A DNA stretch of 64,000 nt, taken from assembly GCA_963677245.1 (NCBI GenBank), contig OY781921.1:5208001-5272000 (forward strand), written 5' to 3'. Shown piece after piece: positions 47,860 through 55,597 of the stretch (positions are counted from its first letter, which is position 1; the number at the start of each line of letters is the position of its first letter). Source of the DNA: Saccharicrinis sp963677245 (lineage in GTDB: Bacteria; Bacteroidota; Bacteroidia; Bacteroidales; Marinilabiliaceae). Made by a program: the position numbers and the translations under genes. The notes below the pieces were generated by a model. That model did no database searches. It saw nothing but the letters and a program-made list of their open reading frames with translations, and was not told where the DNA came from.

Positions 47860-48954
47860 ATGTTGGACTTTAGAGAGCAAATACAAAGCATATACGATTT
47901 TATAAAGCGTTCAGAGGAACAGCAAAAGTACCCTTACGCTTACGAGATTTACCTTTTAACCGGAGTTGATGAAACGGCATTGACATCAAGAACTTCCGGC
48001 ACTTCATCCTTTAATCAGGATATTGAAAATGCCGTTGAAAAAGCAAAACAAGCACACGGAACATTGAAAGTTTATGTGTTCGGTGGTAAAAGCCACAATG
48101 CACGTAGATTAAATACCTACACAGTTAACGTAAGCGGATTGATGAATCCGCCAAAACCACCCATTGAAAAAGCTGATATTCAGATTCTGGTTAAAGAAGA
48201 AGTAAAGAAACAAAATGAAGAGAACAGTACTCCGAGCATAGGGCTTGGTGGTTTACTGGGACTGGTAAAAGATGAAAATGCCAGAAATGATATTGAAGGT
48301 TTGTTTGGCTTATTTAATGCCTTATCCGGCAACAACAAGGAAGTTGAGCGAATAGGCTATCAAAAGCAGTTGGATGACTTCAAGTTTGAGACACGCTACA
48401 ACATGCTTCAGGAGAAGTATGAAAAGCTGAGTAATGAAAATACGGAGCTTCGCGTGGAGCGTGACCAATTCAATAATGAAAACCAAGAGCTGAAACGTGA
48501 AAAAACAGATTTAGAGCAACGTTTAGCAGGTTATGCACCCAACGAACTGATGAAACGTGTTGCCATTGGTGTAGTATCCGGCATTGGTACAAAAATATTA
48601 AGCAATAGTCCCAAAACAGCAGAGTTGTTTGGTTTATCACCGGAAGAACTAAAAGGGGCTTTAGGTCTAGTAGAAGACTATTCTGAAGAAGCACAATCAA
48701 TCCCTGAAACCAATGTTGAGATTAGCGAAGTAGGCACTCCACAAACACCGGAAGAAAAGCAAAAGGCAATCATCATTAAAAACCTTTCAGATGCCCTGTC
48801 AACTTGGGAACTGGAAGATGTAGCCAAGATTGCCAACATCGTTGGATTATGCCTTGACCGGGCTGAACTCATCAACAAAACACTCCTATTCCTGAACAAA
48901 TCCATGCAAGGTGTTCAGGAGGAATCAACCGAATTAGACTCTCAGCGAGAGTAG
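47860..48954 (+). CDS. Coiled-coil protein of the virion-like operon
   Basis: 364 residues. The first ~90 form a compact domain (YAYEIYLLTGVDE, HGTLKVYVFGGKSHNARRLN). The centre has a coiled coil (about 175-230: LQEKYEKLSNENTELRVERD and following, EN/EL heptads). Then comes an amphipathic helix with MKRVAIGVVSGIGTKIL and an acidic C-terminus. No enzyme motif. Possible scaffold, spike or genome-release component; nothing more specific can be said. Confidence 0.5.
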   Translation: MLDFREQIQSIYDFIKRSEEQQKYPYAYEIYLLTGVDETALTSRTSGTSSFNQDIENAVEKAKQAHGTLKVYVFGGKSHNARRLNTYTVNVSGLMNPPKPPIEKADIQILVKEEVKKQNEENSTPSIGLGGLLGLVKDENARNDIEGLFGLFNALSGNNKEVERIGYQKQLDDFKFETRYNMLQEKYEKLSNENTELRVERDQFNNENQELKREKTDLEQRLAGYAPNELMKRVAIGVVSGIGTKILSNSPKTAELFGLSPEELKGALGLVEDYSEEAQSIPETNVEISEVGTPQTPEEKQKAIIIKNLSDALSTWELEDVAKIANIVGLCLDRAELINKTLLFLNKSMQGVQEESTELDSQRE

Positions 48955-48988
48955 CAATAGGATTTACATCATTAAAAAGCATACGATT

Positions 48989-49165
48989 ATGAGACAATTT
49001 AAAATAGGAATTACCATCGAGGCAGAACAGCCGGAGAAAGTAAAGGAAGTGGGCAACCTGATTCAAAATGCAGTCAACAAGGTTGAACAGGAAGATATTA
49101 TCAAGCTACTGACCAAAGTAGCGAAGAATCCAAGCATAGTTAAAAAGGCACTAAGGTTTATCTAA
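48989..49165 (+). CDS. 58-residue helical protein
   Basis: ATG 48989 to TAA 49163-49165. The sequence begins MRQFKIGITIEAEQPEKVKE and ends KNPSIVKKALRFI; it is amphipathic and basic at the end. Its stop codon overlaps the ATG of the next gene by one base (TAATG), which supports translation despite its small size. Unknown family, part of the same operon. Confidence 0.55.
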   Translation: MRQFKIGITIEAEQPEKVKEVGNLIQNAVNKVEQEDIIKLLTKVAKNPSIVKKALRFI

Positions 49166-49635
49166 TGGATTTAAGTACAGCAAATAAAGCAGCATTAATC
49201 AGTACCGGAATACGCATCGGTGTTCCGATACTGGCCATCGGTGTAGGTGTTTACGCAATTCGCAAGATGTTTAAGCGTAACCCGGATGGAACATCATCAA
49301 CGGTTGCTCCATCATTAAAGGATATGGTACTCCAAAAGGAGAACCTGACCATTACTCCTTCTGATGCAGCTTTGTTTGCCAATACACTCTATGGTGCAAT
49401 GCTTGATTTTGGTACAGATGAAAAGACCATTTACAGCACCATGGATAAAATCCAGACCAAGGATGATATGCTACTGGTGATAAAAGCCTTTGGTATGAAG
49501 ATGTACCTCTGGGGAACTCGTGCAGCCTTCCTTGGTCAAAACTACAACCTGATTGGTTGGCTACGCTTTGAGTTAGACGATAAAGAGATTTCTAAAATTA
49601 AGCCCAAGTTCGATAGTTGGGGCATTCCTCTCTAA
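49165..49635 (+). CDS. Single-pass membrane protein with annexin-like helical repeat
   Basis: 156 residues. N-terminal transmembrane helix (GIRIGVPILAIGVGVYAI, about 15-32) followed by basic KMFKRNP. The rest is helical, with DAALFANTLYGAMLDFGTDEKTIYSTMDKI resembling the A-x-x-L-x-x-A-M...GTDE annexin-like repeat seen in some Bacteroidota phage proteins. One of at least four membrane-linked products of the operon. It probably sits in a virion membrane or host inner membrane; that is inference. Confidence 0.55.
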   Translation: MDLSTANKAALISTGIRIGVPILAIGVGVYAIRKMFKRNPDGTSSTVAPSLKDMVLQKENLTITPSDAALFANTLYGAMLDFGTDEKTIYSTMDKIQTKDDMLLVIKAFGMKMYLWGTRAAFLGQNYNLIGWLRFELDDKEISKIKPKFDSWGIPL

Positions 49636-49649
49636 ACACCAATACAACT

Positions 49650-50273
49650 ATGGATAAGAAGCAAAAGAAGATATTATTTATTTCGGGAGGGGTGTTAACC
49701 ACCGGGGCAATAGTTACAAGCGTTTTACTGATTCGCAGAAGAAACAGGCGAAAGCGTGGACTATTGCCCCCAAGTGGTTCTGATACACGTCCGGCAAACA
49801 TTCTGACTACAAATAGCAATACGTTGCCACCGAACTTTCAAAACTGGAATGGTGGAAAAACATACTTGTCTAATGCACCAAGGGGCATCCGTAATAACAA
49901 TCCGGGTAACCTGATTTACACCAAAATCAAGTGGAATGGTAAACTACCCAAAGAGCAAAACAAAGACAGGCGGTTTGAAATGTTTATTGCTCCGGTTTTT
50001 GGTGTACGCGCCATGATTAAAGACCTCAAGCATGATATTGAAAAGGGCAAGAACACGGTTCCGGCTCTTATCGAGGAATACGCACCAAAATTCGAGAACA
50101 ATACAGCAGCTTACATCAACACGGTTTGCAAGGATTTAAAGGTGAGTAAAACAGCAAAGCTATTACCAACTAAGAATACACTTCGCCTTTTGGTGTTATC
50201 CATCGCTAGGGTTGAAAATGGAGGTAATTACGTCAGCAATGAACTGTTTGACAGGGCTTATTCAATGATATAG
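49650..50273 (+). CDS. Membrane-anchored lysozyme-like peptidoglycan hydrolase
   Basis: Start set at ATG 49650 (MDKKQKKILFISGG); the frame upstream overlaps the previous gene. A transmembrane helix (ILFISGGVLTTGAIVTSVLLI) is followed by RRRNRRKR, a low-complexity linker and then a C-terminal domain: GIRNNNPGNLIY, FEMFIAPVFGVRAMIKDL, LIEEYAPKFENNTAAYI. That is the NNPGN-type phage lysozyme or virion-associated transglycosylase signature. About 207 residues. The anchor plus muralytic domain recalls virion lysins of membrane-containing phages, which open the wall during entry; export by a holin system is the alternative. Confidence 0.7.
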   Translation: MDKKQKKILFISGGVLTTGAIVTSVLLIRRRNRRKRGLLPPSGSDTRPANILTTNSNTLPPNFQNWNGGKTYLSNAPRGIRNNNPGNLIYTKIKWNGKLPKEQNKDRRFEMFIAPVFGVRAMIKDLKHDIEKGKNTVPALIEEYAPKFENNTAAYINTVCKDLKVSKTAKLLPTKNTLRLLVLSIARVENGGNYVSNELFDRAYSMI

Positions 50274-50293
50274 AAATTTAAAAGACTTCACAT

Positions 50294-51730
50294 ATGGGAA
50301 CAATCAAAATGTTTAGGGGAACAACCCCACCGTTATTAAAAAAAGGCGAATGGGCTTCGGATGGTCATTACGCTTATTTGGGAATGGAACACGGACAATA
50401 TAAAGTGTTTCAGGGTGTGTTTGATATGAGTAAAGCCCAAGAGATTACCGGGTTTGAATACGACCTTGACGAAAAAGCAATTATCATTCCTTCAGGTACG
50501 CCTTTCTCAAAACTTCAACGCTTATTCGATACACTACCGAAAGCATTGAAATACCATACCAATGAAAAAGCCAGTATCGACATCATGTTTGAAGATGGTA
50601 TTTTTATCAACGACTTAGGTACATTCTTGGTACTTCGTGATTTCTCCTACCAAATCAACATTAAATCATTAAGCAATAAAGTTGATGGTTCGTTAGGCAC
50701 GTATGTGAAACCAGTCATTTTTCAAAGTGACAGAGCAATTGAGATTTACAATAGTGCCGTGAATTTCTCTGATATTAGATTTGAATATGCTGATGCTTCA
50801 AACGGTGCAATTGCTTACCTGAATAGTACTACCAACATTGATGATTGTTGCTTTGATGCCAAGGTAAACCAGTCTTGTGTATTCGACCGGGGCTATAACA
50901 AGATTGTATTCTCTGATACTTATTTCAAGATGAACCGGGATGTGGAGGATTCCATTCTGGATAAAGCTTCTGTTGGCTCATTTGTGAATATTGCCAGAAG
51001 TAAATCTGCACCGGATTTCAGACCCAAAACCATTGTAAGTTCATTAAGTGGTGGGATGATTATTGCCGGGAATGTTGAAGACTTACTTATCTCAGAAAAA
51101 AGCCCGGTGTATATGCCCAATGGTGGTGTAGAGATTCATGGTGGTTTTGTTACTCGTCCAGATGGAAATATTGATATAGCCGTTCCAACCAAGTTTTCAC
51201 AGTTGGAAAATGACATGAACCTGACTAGCGATTTTGAGCAGTTGGAGAATAAACCAACTACTATTACTCAGGAACAAGTAACCGCTATTGAAGCTAATAA
51301 CCGCAAGAACTCCTATCCACAGGAAGATGCCGAGAAGTTAGCAGGGATTGAAGAAAACGCCACTGCCGGAGCGGATTGGGAATCGAATGTACAAAATAAA
51401 CCTGTTACCATTACCCCGGAGCAATCGGCAGCTATTGAAGCAAACACTCAAAAACGAAGCTACCCACAAGCGGATGAAAATAAACTGTCAGGTATTGAAG
51501 AGAATTCCACTGTTGGCGCAGACTGGGAAAGCAATGTGCAGAATAAACCTGTTACTATTTCTCCACAGCAAGCAGCCGATATTGAAGCCAACAACAATAA
51601 GCGCAGCTACCCACAAGCAGATGAAGATAAGCTTGCCGGAATTGAAGAGAACGCCACAGTTGGAGCAGATTGGGTAACTCTTGTTATCGCTTGTAGGACG
51701 AGTGTAACAATCAATATAACAACATACTAA
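50294..51730 (+). CDS. Fibre-like protein with three 49-residue repeats, C-terminus probably truncated
   Basis: 478 residues, no signal peptide. The N-terminal part has beta-helix-like composition (SDRAIEIYNSAVNFSDIRFE, IDDCCFDAKVN, NKIVFSDTYFK). From about residue 300 there are three copies of a 49-residue unit containing NKPVTI, AIEANN, SYPQADEDKLAGIEENAT and GADWESN, typical of phage tail-fibre shafts. The third copy breaks after ATVGADW and ends with an unrelated short tail VTLVIACRTSV. The gene therefore seems to have lost its tip domain, which normally binds the host receptor. It is the last gene of the operon. Confidence 0.65.
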   Translation: MGTIKMFRGTTPPLLKKGEWASDGHYAYLGMEHGQYKVFQGVFDMSKAQEITGFEYDLDEKAIIIPSGTPFSKLQRLFDTLPKALKYHTNEKASIDIMFEDGIFINDLGTFLVLRDFSYQINIKSLSNKVDGSLGTYVKPVIFQSDRAIEIYNSAVNFSDIRFEYADASNGAIAYLNSTTNIDDCCFDAKVNQSCVFDRGYNKIVFSDTYFKMNRDVEDSILDKASVGSFVNIARSKSAPDFRPKTIVSSLSGGMIIAGNVEDLLISEKSPVYMPNGGVEIHGGFVTRPDGNIDIAVPTKFSQLENDMNLTSDFEQLENKPTTITQEQVTAIEANNRKNSYPQEDAEKLAGIEENATAGADWESNVQNKPVTITPEQSAAIEANTQKRSYPQADENKLSGIEENSTVGADWESNVQNKPVTISPQQAADIEANNNKRSYPQADEDKLAGIEENATVGADWVTLVIACRTSVTINITTY

Positions 51731-51874
51731 GGCTGCATTTCAATTGAAGAAAATACATTGTGGTTACATGAGTGTTACAGTATACTATAGTAATTATTTT
51801 ACATTGAAGGCTAATTTTGATTGATGAGAGTTTTTTAATGTGGTTACATACTGGTGTAACCAACAATCAATATA
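51706..51874. repeat. Short direct repeats around the fibre gene end
   Basis: AACAATCAATATA occurs at 51706-51718 and at 51862-51874. TGTGGTTACAT is also doubled between them, and GGTTACA-TACTGG-TGTAACC (51842-51861) is a dyad. The duplication spans the odd end of the fibre gene and the convergent intergenic gap, suggesting a rearrangement point. Confidence 0.5.
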
Positions 51875-51881
51875 GAAAAAT

Positions 51882-52796
51882 TCAACGTTTAATTCCTTGT
51901 TGATTATCCTTGAAAAAATCAATCTCATTAAGAAGTAAAATTCTTTCTTCTGACAATTTGTAAATACTATTACGCTGTACCGATACCCAGTTAGCTAATA
52001 ATTTGTAGTTTTTGCTTGTAGAGACTATGTAACTAGTACCAAATTGTTGTTTATATTCTTTTAATTCTTCGTAACGAATTAACCATTGTTCATTAGCTCT
52101 TTCTTTGTTCAATATAGCATTAACTGATTGCTGTGGATTCCAATTAAAACCTAAATTATTAAGTTTTTCTTTTCTCTCTTTGGACATTGTATCTTTTGTA
52201 CGCCTAAGAACTTTGACAAAGTTTACCAGTTCTTTTTCTGCACCAAATGAGCTACACACATATAAATGACCATTTTCATTTTTAAACTTTACCAATTGCT
52301 CGTACATATCTTCCCATCGGTTTAAGGTTTTGTTTCGCATTTCAACACCAACTGATTTCAATTTTTCTACTTTGCTATAATCTAACTTACCTTTCCAATA
52401 TAGTTTTCGTTGATATATTATCCAGTTATGCAATTGAGTATCATTATAACTTCCGGTAATGTTTACGTGACCAAATTGCTTTTTGAAATTGAGAAGTTTA
52501 TTTAGCATGTACTCCCAATCATGAATTTCCATCAGCCGGAAGTTAAACCCTATTAAACGCAAAAGGCTTTCACGTTCTAAATCCATTTTGTTTTCGTGGA
52601 AAACTAACCTTTGACGGCGTACCCAGTAGCCAAGGCTTTTATTCTGAGAGTATCTAGCCGGAACATCAGCGTGACCGTTTCTTTTTATAAAATCAACCAA
52701 TTCAAGAAATATAGCTACCCAACGTCTTTCAAGAACCTTGGTCATGTCTCTCTGTTTTTTATAATCTTCTATCGCTTTTGATATGTTTTTTTGCAC
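51882..52796 (-). CDS. Protein with four helicase-associated (HA) repeats
   Basis: 304 residues built of about four ~70-residue units. Each has an opening Trp, a ...L..FK...GH..V core and then WV..QR..., as in VDFIKRNGHADVPARYSQNK followed by LGYWVRRQR, and LLNFKKQFGHVNITGSYND followed by LHNWIIYQRK. This is the HA domain (Myb-like DNA-binding helix bundle) usually found at the C-terminus of phage and mobile-element helicases; here it stands without a helicase. A DNA-binding role is likely. It converges on the fibre gene. Confidence 0.75.
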   Translation of the reverse strand: MQKNISKAIEDYKKQRDMTKVLERRWVAIFLELVDFIKRNGHADVPARYSQNKSLGYWVRRQRLVFHENKMDLERESLLRLIGFNFRLMEIHDWEYMLNKLLNFKKQFGHVNITGSYNDTQLHNWIIYQRKLYWKGKLDYSKVEKLKSVGVEMRNKTLNRWEDMYEQLVKFKNENGHLYVCSSFGAEKELVNFVKVLRRTKDTMSKERKEKLNNLGFNWNPQQSVNAILNKERANEQWLIRYEELKEYKQQFGTSYIVSTSKNYKLLANWVSVQRNSIYKLSEERILLLNEIDFFKDNQQGIKR

Positions 52797-52859
52797 AATC
52801 CTAAGAAAACTGAGTGTTTACATCAAAGATACCTTTATTCAGTTTCATTATCAAAAGCC

Positions 52860-53207
52860 TTACAATCCATCCAGAAAACTAACAATGCCTTCCAACATAC
52901 CCTTTTTCAAGGATGAATCGGTCATTTTAATTTTTTGCTTTAAATATGTTTGTGGTACTTGCTTATTTAGAAGCACTTTGGCTAGTTTGCCCAAATCGTT
53001 TAGTAACTCATGTTCAGGAGACATTTTTTGTTCCCTTTTTGTTGGGTTACTGTATTGATGCAGTCGTTTTATTGTAGCCTTATATTCATCTTGTAAATTT
53101 TGAAACTCTCTGGCAGTTCCTCCAGCATCTGGGTGTAGTTGCTTTGCTAATTTCCGGTAACGAAGCTTGGCTTGTTCCAAATTAGTAATACCATTGAAAT
53201 ACATCAT
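52860..53207 (-). CDS. J-domain (DnaJ-like) protein
   Basis: 115 residues. The N-terminal J-domain shows LRYRKLAKQLHPDAGGTAREFQ, with HPD at residues 25-27, the motif that stimulates DnaK ATPase. The C-terminal half is not a standard DnaJ zinc or peptide-binding domain. Its start overlaps the DUF4248 stop by 4 bases, so the two are co-expressed. It may recruit host DnaK for element replication or particle assembly, as phage J-proteins can. Confidence 0.85.
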   Translation of the reverse strand: MMYFNGITNLEQAKLRYRKLAKQLHPDAGGTAREFQNLQDEYKATIKRLHQYSNPTKREQKMSPEHELLNDLGKLAKVLLNKQVPQTYLKQKIKMTDSSLKKGMLEGIVSFLDGL

Positions 53208-53437
53208 AGTTCCTCAAATTCTTCTGGTGATATGCTAAAGTGTTCTAGGATTAAAAGAAGCTGTTGCTTGTTGTAATAATGGCATCGGGTACGCCCTGCA
53301 TTTGCAATTTGTTCTTTTAATTCCGGGCATACTTCAATTTCACGTCTGAGTTGCTGCATTGCAGACTTAATAGAAATACTATTAGGGTACAACTTCTTTA
53401 CAATGTCTTGTTTTAATATTGTTCTGGGTACTATCAT
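53204..53437 (-). CDS. DUF4248 small DNA-binding-like protein, copy 2
   Basis: 77 residues (RTILKQDIVKKLYPNSISI...QLRREIEVCPELKEQIANAG) that align end to end with copy 1 at 38594-38827. It is first in a short - strand operon with the J-domain gene. The two paralogues lie at the outer sides of the 39-53 kb block, on opposite strands. Function unknown to me; family context suggests a regulator. Confidence 0.8.
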   Translation of the reverse strand: MIVPRTILKQDIVKKLYPNSISIKSAMQQLRREIEVCPELKEQIANAGRTRCHYYNKQQLLLILEHFSISPEEFEEL

Positions 53438-53583
53438 ATTGTAAGTTTTTTGCTAGAAATGAATATTTTTTGAGCGAAGAATTTATTCAGATAGGAATAC
53501 AATGGAATAACTTTGGTTTTACTGCTAACAAACCAAAGCAAATACCAATAAATCAAAATACACAAAGGGTCTATAAACACGAA

Positions 53584-53602
53584 AAGCCTCTGAAAGAGGC
53601 TT
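53584..53602 (-). terminator. Terminator downstream of the AbiE operon
   Basis: AAGCCTCT (53584-53591) and AGAGGCTT (53595-53602) form an 8-bp stem; read on the minus strand it ends in TTTTC. It lies between the AbiEii stop and the DUF4248 start. Confidence 0.65.
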
Positions 53603-53728
53603 ATTTTAAGTGTTATATGTGATATTTTAGGCACAATTCATATTGTTATACCCTTTGGTAATTAGTCCTGTAAAGATATCATTTTAAGTTTAATATTTGT
53701 GTTATTACTGTACGTATCATACTTCATA

Positions 53729-54751
53729 TTAAAACTTAGTATCCATTTTCCATGGAAGTGAGTTAACCTTACTCTTAAGTTCTTGCAATGATATTATAAG
53801 CTCCGAGAACTTTGGAGAATCTCCATGTATCATTTGTTCTTGCATCGTTTTATAATCAGCTTCCCATGCAGGAAGTAATTCTTCAGGAGGAATAAAATCA
53901 ATTGTTTGGGGTTGATGTAAATTATAGTCCACACCACCTAACTTAGTAAAGCTATGTCTGTGTTTTACGATGGTTTCGTAAAGTTCTTTGTTTTCAAGAG
54001 TTTTATCCATATGCTCTGTTTTTGATATTTGGTAAATATCATACAAATGTCGGCTTAACCTGTCAACCCTTATTTTTTCCTTTGGGCGTTGGAACTCCTC
54101 ATGCAATAGAAACATCTTTTCCAGAAACGTGCGCTCAGGTAATACTGATGGAATTTGTACTGAGCTTTGAGCAAATTTAGCATCAGGATATGTCTCATCA
54201 ACCAACGAAATAATAGGTTTATTTTCAAAAGGTTCTATCAATGAACGGCAACCTATTTCAATCTGTACTCGAGGTTGAATATATCCTGGCGTTTCAATCA
54301 CATTGGGGTAATATACACTGATAATTACCGGGTCTTGGTCGCTTGTTTTTATTTCTTCCGGTTCAACTTTTACACCAGTTAATCCTTTTACAACAAATGC
54401 TTCTTGAAGTTGAGGATAAAAAGTTTCAACAATATAGTTGTTGGCAGCTTTTCTCAATTTTGTACGTTGGCTCTTGCCTAAGTTCCCTTTAAAACCAAAA
54501 AATGTTCTATCAACAGCCAAATCAATATCTTCCGAAAATCTTTCAATAATGCCCCATGATTTACTCAGGGAAGTACCGCCTTTAAACACCAGGTGCTTAC
54601 CAATCTCCATCTCGAAAATAATGGTAAGTGTTTGCACTACCCACCAATCCTTTTCAACAGCATAAGCTGGGAGGTTAGTTTTTTCAAATATCTGATTGTA
54701 TGCAATTTGTTTGTCCGTATCCGGAACTTTATACCATCTATTCATTGTCAT
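53729..54751 (-). CDS. abiEii: AbiEii/AbiGii-family nucleotidyltransferase toxin
   Basis: 340 residues with the DNA polymerase beta-like nucleotidyltransferase motif FKGGTSLSKSWGIIERFSEDIDLAV; the GG at 58-59, Ser/Thr 60-61 and the Asp pair 75/77 are in place. A second conserved block is PRVQIEIGCRSLIEP and a helical tail with HEEFQRPKEKIRVDRLSRHLYDI. In AbiE systems the toxin transfers nucleotides to tRNA and stops growth of infected cells. It overlaps the upstream antitoxin by 14 bases (ATG 54751; ATG 54745 also possible), the expected type IV toxin-antitoxin layout. Confidence 0.85.
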   Translation of the reverse strand: MTMNRWYKVPDTDKQIAYNQIFEKTNLPAYAVEKDWWVVQTLTIIFEMEIGKHLVFKGGTSLSKSWGIIERFSEDIDLAVDRTFFGFKGNLGKSQRTKLRKAANNYIVETFYPQLQEAFVVKGLTGVKVEPEEIKTSDQDPVIISVYYPNVIETPGYIQPRVQIEIGCRSLIEPFENKPIISLVDETYPDAKFAQSSVQIPSVLPERTFLEKMFLLHEEFQRPKEKIRVDRLSRHLYDIYQISKTEHMDKTLENKELYETIVKHRHSFTKLGGVDYNLHQPQTIDFIPPEELLPAWEADYKTMQEQMIHGDSPKFSELIISLQELKSKVNSLPWKMDTKF

Positions 54752-55349
54752 GCTTATTTAAGGCTAAACGCAATATTGCCCTTATCCATTCAGGTGCAAG
54801 TTTAATATCGTGTTCTAATCGATGCTGTTCTTCTTTCTCAAGTTGTTTAAGTATAATCTTAATCTCATCTTCGGTAACATTATCTTTACCAATTTCTTTA
54901 AGAGCTTGTATTACTAAGCTGCTTATAGCACCAATTGTAGCAAGGTTTTTGGGAGAAGTCTTCTTAAACTTTATTGTTCGTTGTCCTATTTGTACAGTTC
55001 GGGCTGAGCCATCGGTCAGATAAACAATTTTTAATGGAATTTGAGTAGATAGGCCAAGGGCGTTTAGTGCCAACACTCCGGTAGGAATTATGCGAGCTTT
55101 ATCTCTTTTGGCTATTGCTTTTGCTATTTCTTCTATTGTTGGCTGAATCTCCCCAAACATTTCATGTTTCTTTAAGCGGGCATACATACCTCTTGCTACT
55201 CTGGATATTTCACCTTTCATAACAAGTCGTTCCAAAGCTTTCCCTACAGCTTTAGACGAACCAAATCGTAAAAAATCATCTAAAAAAAACACCGAGCCCC
55301 CTCTCGCTTTTTTTATTTTTTCAATTATATGTATTTCAATTGATTCCAA
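54738..55349 (-). CDS. abiEi: AbiEi-like (DUF6088) antitoxin and repressor
   Basis: About 203 residues from TTG 55349, chosen because residues after it (ESIEIHIIEKIKKARGGSVFFLDDF) are the usual N-terminus of DUF6088 proteins. A longer frame to 55406 would run through the operator. A winged HTH occupies about 15-70 (FGSSKAVGKALERLVMKGEISRVARGMYA), and a C-terminal domain follows (IIPTGVLALNALGLSTQIP). AbiEi proteins neutralise AbiEii and repress their own promoter through inverted repeats, which fits the dyad just upstream. Confidence 0.75.
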   Translation of the reverse strand: MESIEIHIIEKIKKARGGSVFFLDDFLRFGSSKAVGKALERLVMKGEISRVARGMYARLKKHEMFGEIQPTIEEIAKAIAKRDKARIIPTGVLALNALGLSTQIPLKIVYLTDGSARTVQIGQRTIKFKKTSPKNLATIGAISSLVIQALKEIGKDNVTEDEIKIILKQLEKEEQHRLEHDIKLAPEWIRAILRLALNKHDNE

Positions 55350-55366
55350 TGTACATAGAGCGTTAT

Positions 55367-55399
55367 CTTGTCGCAAATTTAGTAAATATTTGCGACAAG
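55367..55399 (-). promoter_or_regulatory. AbiEi operator dyad
   Basis: CTTGTCGCAAAT (55367-55378) and its exact complement ATTTGCGACAAG (55388-55399), 9-bp spacer, 17 bases upstream of the chosen antitoxin start. This is the expected place for the AbiEi self-regulatory site. Confidence 0.75.
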
Positions 55400-55597
55400 A
55401 ACACAATTGTAATGCTTTATTGGAATTTGAAATATCGATTACTAAACCACAAACAACCTTTATGTTTCAAAAAATATCTTTTGAGCTTTTGTAATCAGTG
55501 CTATAGCGCAGGGTGTTGTGTCTTAAAATTTCACACATATTGAATAAATTTGTGAAATTATCTTCTTGAATTTAGTTAATATGTTGTCCTAATGTCT

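Noticed and set aside
42195..51730. Tailed-phage structural module or contractile injection system
   Set aside because: No portal, terminase, sheath, tube, baseplate or tape-measure protein could be recognised; fibre and lysin alone are not enough.
50294..51881. Diversity-generating retroelement acting on the fibre gene
   Set aside because: No reverse transcriptase and no template-repeat pair with adenine-biased mismatches were seen.
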